From: Paenibacillus glucanolyticus NBRC 15330
GTDB taxonomy: Bacteria; Bacillota; Bacilli; Paenibacillales; Paenibacillaceae
NCBI RefSeq assembly: GCF_004000885.1
Contig: NZ_BIMC01000007.1
Coordinates: 62,001 to 126,000 of the forward strand
DNA length: 64,000 nucleotides
Direction: 5' to 3'
Position 1 is the first letter of the stretch; each line of letters opens with the position of its first letter. The translations under genes and the position numbers were made by a program. The notes under the pieces are model-generated. The model was not told the origin of the DNA. It made no database searches and saw only the letters and a program-made list of their open reading frames with translations. This document shows positions 8,191 through 17,260 of this stretch, piece by piece.

Positions 8191-10509
8191 ATGAGGCAGC
8201 AGAATCCTGAATCCGGTTTCAAAGGTATTATGTATTGGAGAAGCATCGCGCTTGCCGTGCTGTTGACATGCCTCCCCATCTCAGCCATAACCGCCGTTTA
8301 CCTGTATGTGGGGAACCAGCATATGATCAACCAGTATCAGCAGCGCAACGAGGAAGCTCTGGTTGACGCCGCGAGACAAGTGGACGAGCAATTCACCCAG
8401 TTGGTCCATTATGCGCTCAATATGGTCGTGAAGCCGCATTTTAAGCCCTCCTTGTCCGACATGGACTTTGTATCGAATATCGAGGAGACAAACGAGCTGT
8501 TTAATACACTGAACCTTGTGGAAAACGCCGATCCCCTGGTGGATCAGGTCTATCTCTACATCAAAAAACAAAATAAAATCATGGAGCCCGACCTCGGGCT
8601 TCGAACGCTGGATCAGGCTCAGGATGCGTTAAACTTTAACAAACTCATGGAAGGGGATTCGGATATGTTCTGGGTCCATGACCTGGAGCGGCCTTTCAAT
8701 AAGGAGAGGTCCTCACACGCACTCGTCATGAGACTTCCGTTCAACGGTCATACACCCTACGGCGCGATTGTCATCTACATCGATCCGTCGAAGCTGCATG
8801 TGATCCGCAATAGCGAGAATCTCTCGTTCCTGCTGGATGACCAGGGCCATATCATCGGGGAATCCGGAATGAGCCGCAATATGCCAAAAGCGATGAGTGC
8901 GATTCTGGAACAGCTGAAGCTGCCTCAGAATGCCCAACACACAAATCATTTGCGGATGAAGGTTCCAGTCGATCAGGATGTACTGCTGGTGAATACCGTT
9001 CAATTTGAGAAAATGCAGCAGAATTGGACCTATGTGTCCGGAACGCCGCAATCCAACATCATCGCTCCCACGAAGCCTTATACCCATATCATTCTGATCT
9101 GTTTTGCCTTTGCGCTTGCGGCTTCCCTGGGCGCAAGCTGGTTCGCCTCCAAGAGCATGTACCGTCCGATCCGCAAGATGCTGAATATCATTGGCGGCGA
9201 TCAGAGCAAGCAGAACTCGCGATACAATGAACTGGATTATATTGAACACGAGTGGAAACAGTACCGATTCTCGCATGATACACTGCAAAATCAATGGAAG
9301 CGATCCTTGCCCTCGATCAGAGAAGCTTATATCAATCAATTTCTGAGCGGACAAGCCTCTCACCTGACGGAGCCCGAGTATGTGGTCAAGCTGCAAGAGA
9401 TGGAGCTTGATATTACCCATAAACATTTCTCCGCGATGGTGCTGCAGCAGCATACTCACGGGGAGGACCGCGCGCCTCTAACGGAAAACGATCAGCATCT
9501 ACTTACCTATGCCGCATTGAACGTCATCCAGGAGCTGGCCGAGGACATAAGAGCGTATATGCATCCCATCAATTTCTTCGACGGCTCCTTCGGTGTCATC
9601 TTGATCGTTCCAGACTCCCACACAGCCGACGAGCAGATGCACAGGATGAAGCTGCTGTGCGATCAGATCATACGGGCACTGCGCGATACACTCCGCATGT
9701 CGGCAACCATCGTATTAGGGGGACCGAGCTCAACCTGGACCGATGTTCCTCATATTCTCGAGCAGGCCAAAAGGGCGCTGCATTACCGCTCCTTCGATGC
9801 AGGCAGCCAGCTGCTGGAAGCGGACACGGTGCTTTCCCAGAAAAATGACTGGATCGACTATCCGCTGGAATTGGAGCAGGATTTCATTCATGCCTTGAAT
9901 CTCGGACTTCAGAGGGATGCGCTTCGATCCCTAAGCCGCTTCGTAACGTCGCTTCAGGCCGGAGGAGGCTCGGAGTGGCATGTCCATCATGGGCTCATGC
10001 GTTTAATCACAAGCGTTCACCGGTCTATGCTGCAGGCCGGTTTAAATCCGTATCAGGTGTATAATTTCTCCAATCTGCAGGAACAGATGTCCCTGCTTCG
10101 GGACCCGAAGGCCTGTGTGGACTGGTTCCAACGCGAAATCATCGGGCCCTACCTCGAGCAGCTGACCAAGAACTTCAGCAGCTCCATGAAATCGCTAGTC
10201 GAAAACGTGCTGGAGCAAATCGAGCAGAACGGGATGCAGGACCTCTCCCTGGATGTCATGGCGATGGAGGCCGGCGTCAGCGCATCCCAATTGAGCAAAG
10301 CATTCAAGCAGATGACGGGCACCAATTATATCGACTATCTGACAACGTTCCGAATGAACCGCTGCAAAGAGCTGCTGCTGACCACGGATCTTCGCATTCA
10401 TGAGATTGCGGAAGCCGCGGGGTATCAGCCCCCTTATTTCAATCGGATGTTCAAAAAACTCGAAGGAATCACGCCTGGCCAATACCGTCAGCAGGGAATT
10501 GGCAAATGA
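8191..10509 (+). CDS. Membrane-bound AraC-family transcriptional regulator
   Basis: A 772-residue one-component regulator. A first membrane segment (LAVLLTCLPISAITAVYLYV), an extracellular domain of about 260 residues, a second membrane segment (ICFAFALAASLGASWFA), a long linker, and a C-terminal AraC double helix-turn-helix (LSLDVMAMEAGVSASQLSKAF ... IHEIAEAAGYQPPYFNRMFKK) are seen in order. Such proteins sense a ligand, or the loaded binding protein, outside the cell and activate the adjacent transporter. The ATG at 8191 follows AGGGGG; the frame opens 11 codons earlier without a good ribosome site. The divergent transporter at 4316-7836 is the likely target. Confidence 0.88.
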   Translation: MRQQNPESGFKGIMYWRSIALAVLLTCLPISAITAVYLYVGNQHMINQYQQRNEEALVDAARQVDEQFTQLVHYALNMVVKPHFKPSLSDMDFVSNIEETNELFNTLNLVENADPLVDQVYLYIKKQNKIMEPDLGLRTLDQAQDALNFNKLMEGDSDMFWVHDLERPFNKERSSHALVMRLPFNGHTPYGAIVIYIDPSKLHVIRNSENLSFLLDDQGHIIGESGMSRNMPKAMSAILEQLKLPQNAQHTNHLRMKVPVDQDVLLVNTVQFEKMQQNWTYVSGTPQSNIIAPTKPYTHIILICFAFALAASLGASWFASKSMYRPIRKMLNIIGGDQSKQNSRYNELDYIEHEWKQYRFSHDTLQNQWKRSLPSIREAYINQFLSGQASHLTEPEYVVKLQEMELDITHKHFSAMVLQQHTHGEDRAPLTENDQHLLTYAALNVIQELAEDIRAYMHPINFFDGSFGVILIVPDSHTADEQMHRMKLLCDQIIRALRDTLRMSATIVLGGPSSTWTDVPHILEQAKRALHYRSFDAGSQLLEADTVLSQKNDWIDYPLELEQDFIHALNLGLQRDALRSLSRFVTSLQAGGGSEWHVHHGLMRLITSVHRSMLQAGLNPYQVYNFSNLQEQMSLLRDPKACVDWFQREIIGPYLEQLTKNFSSSMKSLVENVLEQIEQNGMQDLSLDVMAMEAGVSASQLSKAFKQMTGTNYIDYLTTFRMNRCKELLLTTDLRIHEIAEAAGYQPPYFNRMFKKLEGITPGQYRQQGIGK

Positions 10510-10561
10510 TATGGCACAGGCATTATGAAGAACCGCTCTCCATATAGGGAAACATTGAAAA

Positions 10562-10600
10562 AGCCGCTTTAAGGTTGCGGGAAGCAACCCTAAAGCGGCT
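10562..10600. terminator. Terminator between convergent genes
   Basis: A 17-bp stem (AGCCGCTTTAAGGTTGC with near-perfect complement) and a 5-nt loop. On the minus strand it is followed by TTTTT, so it ends the nitroreductase gene; it may also stop the regulator transcript from the other side. Confidence 0.85.
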
Positions 10601-10612
10601 CTGTTCATTATA

Positions 10613-11353
10613 CTAACGCTTCATAAAACCCTTCCCGTTTAGAAAGTCCTTCATGTGCAGTCTTACCGGCTCCGCCAAGCGTTTGGCCATAAGTTCAGAC
10701 CACGGCGTGCTGTTCTTGCCTGCTGTCCGCTTGGATAGATAATCCGCGGAAACCTGATCATAACTTCTTACTTCCTCAATGGCTCCCGGATTGTAGCTGT
10801 CCCGGTGCAGGACCGCTTCTACCGGAAGGCGTGGACGAAGCCCCGGATCCTGGTCCGGGTAGCCGAGGCACATGCCAAATACCGGATAGACCAGGTCCGG
10901 CAGCTCCAATGCCTCGGAGAAATCAGCTATCGAGTTGCGGACCCCTCCGATGTACACAATGCCAAGACCCAGCGATTCCGCAGCAATCGCGGCATTCTGC
11001 GCAGCCAAAGCGGCATCCACGGTGGCCACAATGAAATTCTCGGTGGAATCTTCATACGTCTCCTTGTCACCCGAATGCGCCTCAGTACTTTTTTTCAAAC
11101 GGTAAAGATCTGCGCACCACACAAGGAATACGGGGCACTCTATAATATAGGCCTGATTACCGGCCAAGCCGGCCAGCCGCCGCTTCTTCTCCTGATCGGT
11201 AACCGCAATGATGCTGTAGGCTTGAACATTACTGGATGTGGATGCCATCTGGCCTGCTGCCACAACGGCCCTTAGCTGCTCCTCCGACACCGGCTTGTCC
11301 AAGTATTTGCGAATCGATCGATGATTCATCAGCAGTGACAATGTATCGTTCAT
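10613..11353 (-). CDS. NfsA/NfrA-family NADPH-dependent FMN oxidoreductase
   Basis: A 246-residue flavin oxidoreductase. The N-terminal NHRSIRKYLDKPVSEEQL and GQMASTSSNVQAYSIIAV segments bind FMN in NfsA/NfrA proteins, and GLGIVYIGGVRN is another conserved patch. These enzymes reduce nitro compounds, quinones or FMN with NAD(P)H in the cytoplasm. The length is normal for the family. The ribosome site AAGGAGTGAG precedes the ATG. It appears to be a single-gene unit. Confidence 0.87.
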   Translation of the reverse strand: MNDTLSLLMNHRSIRKYLDKPVSEEQLRAVVAAGQMASTSSNVQAYSIIAVTDQEKKRRLAGLAGNQAYIIECPVFLVWCADLYRLKKSTEAHSGDKETYEDSTENFIVATVDAALAAQNAAIAAESLGLGIVYIGGVRNSIADFSEALELPDLVYPVFGMCLGYPDQDPGLRPRLPVEAVLHRDSYNPGAIEEVRSYDQVSADYLSKRTAGKNSTPWSELMAKRLAEPVRLHMKDFLNGKGFMKR

Positions 11354-11450
11354 CGGGTACTCACTCCTTCATGTTCTATAAGAATGGTTCCATCTATTAT
11401 GAAACTTCAAATCTGGCTGCGCAAGCTCACACAGCCTGTGACTTTACAGC

Positions 11451-11486
11451 AAAAAAACCGGAATGCCAGTATCCGGCATCCGGTTT
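11451..11486 (-). terminator. Terminator of copZ
   Basis: Stem AAACCGGA(A)TGCC / GGCATCCGGTTT with one bulge; on the minus strand it ends in a run of seven T. Confidence 0.8.
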
Positions 11487-11530
11487 CATATTCAGCCAAG
11501 GCTCTCAGCTTTGGAATTTAATGGGCTCCA

Positions 11531-11734
11531 TCAGGATACGATATCATACCCTTGCTCTTCAATCGCTTCTTTCAGTGCTTCAAGGCTAATCTTGCTCTCG
11601 TCATATTCGACAGCCACTGTATTGGATGCAAGATCGACCTTGCCTGACGCTCCCGCACTCTTCAGCGCGCCTTCAACCGAGTTCACGCAATGATTGCAAG
11701 ACATGCCCTCCACTGTCAATGTCACCTGTTTCAT
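11531..11734 (-). CDS. copZ: Copper chaperone CopZ
   Basis: A 67-residue heavy-metal-associated (HMA) domain protein with the Cu(I)-binding motif GMSCNHC (Cys13, Cys16) in the first loop and the EQGYD end typical of CopZ. It carries Cu(I) to export ATPases or to the CsoR repressor in the cytoplasm. The ribosome site AGGAGG is 8 nt upstream. No copA or csoR gene is adjacent, so the chaperone is transcribed alone here. A CsoR-type operator lies upstream. Confidence 0.92.
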   Translation of the reverse strand: MKQVTLTVEGMSCNHCVNSVEGALKSAGASGKVDLASNTVAVEYDESKISLEALKEAIEEQGYDIVS

Positions 11735-11782
11735 GATGTTGTCCTCCTATTTACATGATATTCGTTACACTTTAACTGTACT

Positions 11783-11800
11783 ATACCCCCCATAGGTATG
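11783..11800 (-). promoter_or_regulatory. CsoR-type copper operator
   Basis: ATACCCCCCATAGGTATG is a GC-centred pseudo-palindrome flanked by TA steps, like the CsoR sites before copZA operons in Bacillus. It lies about 50 bp upstream of copZ. The remainder of the 11735-12036 gap holds AT-rich sequence with TATAATGTATA near 11875 and no gene. Confidence 0.6.
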
Positions 11801-12036
11801 TAAAGTTCATGAATTTGCTTCTTTCTGCAATAGAAACACGAAAAAAGTAGGAAGATTTATCCTTTTAATCTGTTATAATGTATATAAACTCTTAGATTCA
11901 AACATAAAGGGACAAGCTTTTTAAATGATTCTCCGAAATTTTTCCATAAAATTTGAATCTGGTTGCAGGAATTACCACTTCGCTGTCGAATTATCTTATT
12001 ACAGAGATACTGAACTATGAAAGTAGGAATTCTATC

Positions 12037-12654
12037 ATGGTATTTGACGGCATTATACTAGGGTTAATTGTCGGACTGATACGAGGCGGACTCCGCCACG
12101 GACTGCTGCAATTCAGCAAGATACGTCTGAAGGGCGGCTTAATCTTCCCAATTCTCCTGATCGTACAGCTGCTCATATTCCGTTTTCAAGAGAATTCTGA
12201 TTGGCTGGCAGCCGCAAGTGGATATATTTTTATGCTCATCTATGTTGCCGGCATGATCTTCCTCTGGATGAACCGGGATCAGAAAGGTTTCGGCAGTATA
12301 TTAGCCGGTGTCTTCCTCAACTTTCTCGTCATGGCGGTCAATGGTGGCAGAATGCCCGTATCCATGAGTGCCGCTTCTGTTCTTGATCCAATATACGTGG
12401 ACATGCTCATGGATGCGACAGCTACAACCAAACATTATTTAATGGATGCTTCCACTCGCCTGTCTCTTCTTGGTGATATCATACCGTTATCCCCACCCTA
12501 TCCAAGAACACAGGTAATCAGTATCGGCGATATTATTATGAACATTGGTATTTTTCTCTACATCGTGCATCTCATGACTTCCGGCAAGAATACCACCGTT
12601 CAAAATATAATTCGAAAATCCGATACTACTGAACAAGTTGAACCACAAAATTAA
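12037..12654 (+). CDS. DUF5317-family integral membrane protein
   Basis: A 205-residue protein with about five hydrophobic segments. It shows the start GIILGLIVGLIRGG and the inner segment NGGRMPVS, which I recognise from the DUF5317 family of Bacillota membrane proteins with no known function. The ATG at 12037 follows GTAGGA by 8 nt and begins directly at the first membrane helix; the frame also opens at 11953 without a ribosome site. The next two genes (33-residue peptide and GGDEF/HD-GYP protein) run in the same direction. Confidence 0.7.
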   Translation: MVFDGIILGLIVGLIRGGLRHGLLQFSKIRLKGGLIFPILLIVQLLIFRFQENSDWLAAASGYIFMLIYVAGMIFLWMNRDQKGFGSILAGVFLNFLVMAVNGGRMPVSMSAASVLDPIYVDMLMDATATTKHYLMDASTRLSLLGDIIPLSPPYPRTQVISIGDIIMNIGIFLYIVHLMTSGKNTTVQNIIRKSDTTEQVEPQN

Positions 12655-12689
12655 TAATACATCATACCATCTGGAAAGGAGGGAGAACT

Positions 12690-12791
12690 ATGAAGAAAAC
12701 TGATAAAATCAAGTATAACCGCATCGTTTTGAATGCAATCATCGTTGCTTCCGTTGTTGTCGCTCTGACTTCCGGTTATAGATTGGGATAA
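12690..12791 (+). CDS. 33-residue hydrophobic peptide
   Basis: A short gene with a very strong ribosome site (AAAGGAGGGAG, 5 nt before ATG). The product has a basic start (MKKTDKIKYNR), one hydrophobic stretch (IVLNAIIVASVVVALTSG) and the tail YRLG. It could be a single-pass membrane peptide or a precursor of a secreted signal peptide. It lies 35 bp after the DUF5317 gene and is followed directly by a terminator, so the two probably share a transcript. I do not recognise a family. Confidence 0.7.
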   Translation: MKKTDKIKYNRIVLNAIIVASVVVALTSGYRLG

Positions 12792-12803
12792 TAAGACTTA
12801 TTT

Positions 12804-12840
12804 CAAAAAAACAGGCTGAGAACTCCAGCCTGTTTTTTTA
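12804..12840 (+). terminator. Terminator after the 33-residue peptide gene
   Basis: Stem ACAGGCTG / CAGCCTGT inside A-rich and T-rich arms, with a run of seven T on the plus strand. It separates the DUF5317/peptide unit from the GGDEF/HD-GYP gene. Confidence 0.88.
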
Positions 12841-12918
12841 TATCTTTTTCGTTGTTTTGCGACGCATTATATCTTAAAATGTGGAGAATACACCATGCTT
12901 TTTTGAGGAGAAACCGTT

Positions 12919-14775
12919 ATGTCCATATTTAAGCGTCCTAAGATTTCTCGAGAACTTCCAGGACAGCTGTATTTTGTGTTTATTTCACTTATGGGCTGTT
13001 TAACCTTTCTACTAGTACATCGAGGAGAATTTTTATATTACTCCCCTTCACAGTGGGTATGGGTTTATGCAATGTTAGGTGCCGCCCTAATATTAAATTA
13101 CTTCACCTTTCAGCTACCGCCTGAGGGTAATTTGCAATCCATGGATTCGTCTGTTTATTTGGCTTGCATTTTCATATACGGAGCACCATTCGCTCTTTCT
13201 GTCATTCTGTTTAACACTCTGGCAATAGCACTATATGACAGAAAAATTCCATTCTGGAAGCATTTCGTAAACTTCTCTATATATACACTTATGATCGTCG
13301 GATCCTCTCTTGTGTTCAACGCTGCAGGAGGTCAGACAGGACCTATTCTAAACAATCATTTTGGAGCTTACCTCGGCGCCTTGCTCGTATATTTTATAAT
13401 TAACGTGTTTCTCCTTGGTTTCTACTATTATTTGCTATATCGGGGATCTTTATATGACATCCTTAAATCCTTCATAAAAGACACCCTGCTTGTCTATTTA
13501 AGCACGCTCATCCTGTCCATGGTTCTTTCCGTTCTTATCGTTCATAATGGCGTGTTCGGCTTAACTTTGTTCATAGGTTTGAGTATTATGCTCTCCTATT
13601 CCTTCAAACAATTATTCTCCATGTACAATGAAGTTCAAGAAAAAGCAATCAAAGATCAGCGAACAGGATTATATAATCACAGCTATTTCGAAAATTTGCT
13701 TGAAGACGAAATCAAGAAAGCCAAGGCAAATGATACACCACTGTCTTTGGCCATGATTGATATTGACGATTTCAAGAAGTACAACGATCAGTTCGGGCAT
13801 TTGAAGGGTGACATGCTCCTTGGGTTCCTTGGCAATTACCTAAAGGTGGAATCCGAAGTGGCAGAGGTAGTAGCCTCTCGCTTCGGCGGTGAAGAATTCA
13901 CCATCCTCATGCCAGGCTATGATGAGAACAAAGCCCGTTCCTTCATTAACAGGCTCCGCAAAAAGCTGAACGATACCTATTTCGAAGGGGTCGAAATTTT
14001 CCCGTCCGGGTGTCTCTCCTACTCTGCCGGCATTGCCACGTACCGGATTGACATCCATGACAAGTCACAGCTTGTCGAGCTTGCCGATCAGGCGCTGTAC
14101 TACGCCAAGAAGCAGGGTAAAAACAACGTGCATGTATACGGCAGCGGTGCCAATAAAGAATCCGAGATTGACTTCGCGGATGACGTCCGCGATATCGAGC
14201 AGCAGCTTAAACTCTTTTTGTATAAAGACGTGGATACATTCAAGCACTCCAAGCGCGTCTTCCGCTACGCCATGGATATGAGTGAAGTGCTCGGACTCGA
14301 TAGTGTGGAGCGGCGCAATTTCGTACTCGGCGCACTTATTCACGATATTGGCAAGCTTGAAATCCCTTGGGGTATTTTAAACAAACGGGACAAGCTCTCT
14401 GCCGGGGAATGGGAAACCGTAAAACGACATGTCAGCTGGGGTAAACGGATTGCGGAAACCAACGAGAAGTTCAAGGAACTGGTTCCTTATATTGAATTGC
14501 ATCATGAACGTTACGACGGCGGCGGATATCCGCACGGGTTCAAGGGCATTCAAATCCCCAAGCTGTGCCGCATGCTGACTATTATTGATTCTTTTGATGC
14601 GATGACAACGGAACGCCCATACCAGAAAACCAAAACCTTCGAAGAAGGGATTGAGGAACTGCACCGATGCTCCGGCACACAATTTGATCCGGAACTTGTT
14701 GAACTGTTTGTTCATTATCTCAGGCTTAAAGCCGAAACACAGCAGCAGCCCGCAGCTGGTTTGGAGACATCATGA
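12919..14775 (+). CDS. Membrane GGDEF and HD-GYP protein (cyclic-di-GMP turnover)
   Basis: A 618-residue signalling protein. Residues 1-220 hold about seven membrane segments. A GGDEF domain starts near residue 244 and keeps the active motif GGEEF near residue 323. A C-terminal HD-GYP domain has HDIGK (near 475) and HHERYDGGGYP (near 528-538), the metal and GYP motifs of cyclic-di-GMP phosphodiesterases. Both catalytic halves look intact, so it may make and break cyclic-di-GMP in response to a membrane signal. It has its own upstream region after a terminator; GAGGAGA lies before the ATG. The neighbouring membrane protein and peptide could be functional partners (inference). Confidence 0.92.
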   Translation: MSIFKRPKISRELPGQLYFVFISLMGCLTFLLVHRGEFLYYSPSQWVWVYAMLGAALILNYFTFQLPPEGNLQSMDSSVYLACIFIYGAPFALSVILFNTLAIALYDRKIPFWKHFVNFSIYTLMIVGSSLVFNAAGGQTGPILNNHFGAYLGALLVYFIINVFLLGFYYYLLYRGSLYDILKSFIKDTLLVYLSTLILSMVLSVLIVHNGVFGLTLFIGLSIMLSYSFKQLFSMYNEVQEKAIKDQRTGLYNHSYFENLLEDEIKKAKANDTPLSLAMIDIDDFKKYNDQFGHLKGDMLLGFLGNYLKVESEVAEVVASRFGGEEFTILMPGYDENKARSFINRLRKKLNDTYFEGVEIFPSGCLSYSAGIATYRIDIHDKSQLVELADQALYYAKKQGKNNVHVYGSGANKESEIDFADDVRDIEQQLKLFLYKDVDTFKHSKRVFRYAMDMSEVLGLDSVERRNFVLGALIHDIGKLEIPWGILNKRDKLSAGEWETVKRHVSWGKRIAETNEKFKELVPYIELHHERYDGGGYPHGFKGIQIPKLCRMLTIIDSFDAMTTERPYQKTKTFEEGIEELHRCSGTQFDPELVELFVHYLRLKAETQQQPAAGLETS

Positions 14776-14904
14776 AGTGGATACTTTGAGTGATCTCCTG
14801 TGATCTCCTGAGTGGACCATCCCCCTCCCTCCGTCATTTCGATGTTTGATGCTTCCTCAAATAAGGTATAAAGGTAGTATCACAATGATAGTGAGGTGAG
14901 ATCA

Positions 14905-15135
14905 GTGGCTGATAAAAAGAAGGATCTACCGCTTGATAACGGTCCCGGCAACATGGATCACCCTGAACAATATCCAACGGAAAAAGAAAGCCTGTTCGAT
15001 AAATTTGAGAGCGAGCAGCATGTGGACCCGATTCCGATGGAAGATGCCAGGCTGGAGCGTCAGGAAGAGAAGCAGCGGGACGGCACATCGAAGAAACGAT
15101 CTTCCAGCGCCGATAAATATCACAGCGGCTTCTAG
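14905..15135 (+). CDS. Small hydrophilic protein, unknown function
   Basis: A 76-residue, strongly charged protein with no membrane segment or Cys (VADKKKDLPLD ... SADKYHSGF). GTG at 14905 is chosen because GAGGTGA lies 5 nt upstream; an in-frame GTG three codons earlier would overlap that ribosome site. A terminator follows. The composition suggests a disordered protein; I recognise no family. Confidence 0.6.
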   Translation: MADKKKDLPLDNGPGNMDHPEQYPTEKESLFDKFESEQHVDPIPMEDARLERQEEKQRDGTSKKRSSSADKYHSGF

Positions 15136-15178
15136 AATGGGACAGATCCTGGTTAAATCGAACGTCATTTGAACTTAT

Positions 15179-15204
15179 GGCTCCGTTTTTTGCGGAGCCT
15201 TTTT
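15179..15204 (+). terminator. Terminator
   Basis: Stem GGCTCCG / CGGAGCC with a T-rich loop, followed by TTTTT, 43 bp after the small hydrophilic gene. Confidence 0.85.
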
Positions 15205-15274
15205 ATTTCCTTGAATTTTCTTTAATATATAAGGGTATGTATGTGATTAACCTACAGATTATATAAAGAGTGGA

Positions 15275-16411
15275 GTGGAGCCTTTGTTTTCCATATGGAC
15301 GTTAAACCGTGTGCAGCGAAGGTTACTGCTGATACTGATTGCAGCGGTTCTGGTGATGTCCTGTCTGCTGGTGCTGACTGGCCGACATGAACCCTCACCG
15401 AGCATTAGCAGTGTAATCGAAGAACGATATATCCAAAGTGCGGCCATGATCAGCCACCCCGGTGGAGACCTTGAAGACCATTCCTCCAGCGTCATGCCCG
15501 GTGTGCCGCTTATGATTGCCGGACTTGCTGCCCTATTCGGCAGCATGGATGCTGCTCTGGTCGCGTACCAGCTGCTCCAATGCATCTTTCATGCCTTTTC
15601 CGTTTACTTGGTATTTGTGCTGTCCCGCTACATGTTCAATACGCGAATCGCCTTTCTGTCGTGCTTCATCTATGCTCTGTTCTGGCCGGCTTACGGCGCA
15701 GTGCGTCTGATCCTGCCAGATATTACGATGCAAACCTTAATGCTGCTTCTGGCCTGCGCTGTAATTGGAGCGCTTGAATTGAGGCAGGCTGGCTGGTATG
15801 CCGCTGCCGGTGCACTTACCGCTCTTATGGCTTGTTACAATCTGCAGGCACTGCTGTACCCGGTATTGTTCATTCCCTTCTGGATCAAGTACCGCAGCCC
15901 GGTCAAAATCGTAACCGGAGGCATTATTCTGATTAGTGCCGGTTACTTGCTCATCCTGTCTCCATGGTGGCTGAACATCCCGCTTTTTAATCGGTTGAGG
16001 TATATGTCCGGGCCGTGGAACCTCGCCTCACTGTGGCTGGAATCCCGATACATTGAAGGCAACCCCTTGGTTCACCTCTTCCGAAGCATATTTGCCGGCC
16101 GCACCTCCAAGTATGCGGCTGCCATAGGTAATGAGGAAGCAAGAAGAGTCGTACAATCCGCATTGGATGCCGTACGCCTCGTTATGCTGTTCGCCGGGGT
16201 TGCCGGCGTGATCTGGTCTGTGTGGAAATACCGCCTGAAACGGCAGCTGCCGGTGCTGCTGACACTGCTGTATTTCATTGCCGCCGAATGGTTCGTTCCA
16301 AGCCTGGACGGAACCGGCTTTCCTTATTCGGTCTTTCTGCTTCTATACGCTGCATTTCTGGCAGACAAAGCGATCATATACGCGCATAGATCCCGCCTGC
16401 TCCGCAAATAG
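15275..16411 (+). CDS. Membrane protein of the GT39/ArnT-like glycosyltransferase type
   Basis: A 378-residue protein with about nine hydrophobic segments. The first outer loop has acidic residues (VIEERYIQSA) after helix 1, and a small-residue-rich helix pair follows (PGVPLMIAGLAALFG), the usual layout of dolichyl/undecaprenyl-phosphate-sugar mannosyltransferase-like (PMT_2) proteins. Length is shorter than typical members (about 450-600). The start is uncertain: GTG at 15275 or TTG at 15284 both lie behind GTGGAG-like sites. No partner genes are adjacent. Confidence 0.6.
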   Translation: MEPLFSIWTLNRVQRRLLLILIAAVLVMSCLLVLTGRHEPSPSISSVIEERYIQSAAMISHPGGDLEDHSSSVMPGVPLMIAGLAALFGSMDAALVAYQLLQCIFHAFSVYLVFVLSRYMFNTRIAFLSCFIYALFWPAYGAVRLILPDITMQTLMLLLACAVIGALELRQAGWYAAAGALTALMACYNLQALLYPVLFIPFWIKYRSPVKIVTGGIILISAGYLLILSPWWLNIPLFNRLRYMSGPWNLASLWLESRYIEGNPLVHLFRSIFAGRTSKYAAAIGNEEARRVVQSALDAVRLVMLFAGVAGVIWSVWKYRLKRQLPVLLTLLYFIAAEWFVPSLDGTGFPYSVFLLLYAAFLADKAIIYAHRSRLLRK

Positions 16412-16449
16412 GCATCAATACGAAGCCGATCCTATCACAGCGGCCACCT

Positions 16450-16491
16450 ACGCCTGAAAGCACTTTTGATTTCGTGCCTTCAGGCGTTTTT
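16450..16491 (+). terminator. Terminator
   Basis: Long stem ACGCCTGAAAGCAC / GTGCCTTCAGGCGT with small mismatch, followed by TTTTT, 39 bp after the glycosyltransferase-like gene. Confidence 0.9.
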
Positions 16492-16578
16492 CCATAGTTT
16501 TGCATAACCTTTCAGGTTGATGAAACGTCTATATTAGTATTAAAGCTGCTATTTATTCATGCCAGGAGGATTGATAGC

Positions 16579-17163
16579 ATGAAATTAAACCGTAAATTCA
16601 TCACCATTCTCAGTGTCGCCGTAGCAAGCGTTCTGACGATAAGCACCATCCTGTGCTTTACCGATGCTTCCGATCACTCCGGCCAGAAACATCGCATGCG
16701 CGAAGATCTGAATGGACAGGCGTTGATTCAAGTCGGCTCCACCTACATCACGCGTACAGATTTATCCGCCTATAAGAATAACCTCACACAGAGCGACACG
16801 CCGCTGCCTGATGACTCCACACTCCTCAAAGAGATGGCAACAAAGGAATTGATGCTGCAGCTGGCTGACGACGAGGGCGTTGCAGCAAGCCTTCAGGATG
16901 GAGTTAAAAGAGCAAGGCAGCTTCGAAAGACGCTTGAGAGCCAGCCGCGGCAGGTGCAAGAGCAGCACTTGCGCATGCTGGATACGATGGGCATCAGCGA
17001 AGATCAATACTGGGAAGACTACTCCCCGCCTGAATATCGGGATATGTTATCAATCGAACGATTAGTGAATAAACTGACGACGGAGATGAAGACAAACCAG
17101 CCTGACACCATTACCAGTAAGGAGCAGTTGAAGGCTGATCTGTTGACAATTGGCTTTGGATGA
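16579..17163 (+). CDS. Exported SurA-N-like protein without PPIase domain
   Basis: A 194-residue protein with an N-terminal signal or anchor segment (ITILSVAVASVLTISTILCF) and the pattern ALIQVGSTYITRTDLSAY ... KEMATKELMLQLADDEGV that marks the N-terminal chaperone domain of SurA/PrsA-type foldases. The parvulin isomerase domain is absent, so it is either a chaperone-only protein or a shortened relative. AGGAGG precedes the ATG. It is followed after 97 bp by another exported protein. Confidence 0.65.
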   Translation: MKLNRKFITILSVAVASVLTISTILCFTDASDHSGQKHRMREDLNGQALIQVGSTYITRTDLSAYKNNLTQSDTPLPDDSTLLKEMATKELMLQLADDEGVAASLQDGVKRARQLRKTLESQPRQVQEQHLRMLDTMGISEDQYWEDYSPPEYRDMLSIERLVNKLTTEMKTNQPDTITSKEQLKADLLTIGFG

Positions 17164-17197
17164 ACAGAGAACCGTCGTCTTTGATCCAGACATTCAA

Positions 17198-17225
17198 TTG
17201 AGATAATACTGGATTGGTATATAAT
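17198..17225 (+). promoter_or_regulatory. Sigma-A-type promoter for the stalk/ankyrin gene
   Basis: TTGAGA at 17198-17203 and TATAAT at 17220-17225 are separated by 16 bp, 36 bp before the start codon. Confidence 0.6.
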
Positions 17226-17260
17226 GGTGTAAAAATCCATAAACACCGTGGGAGGATATT

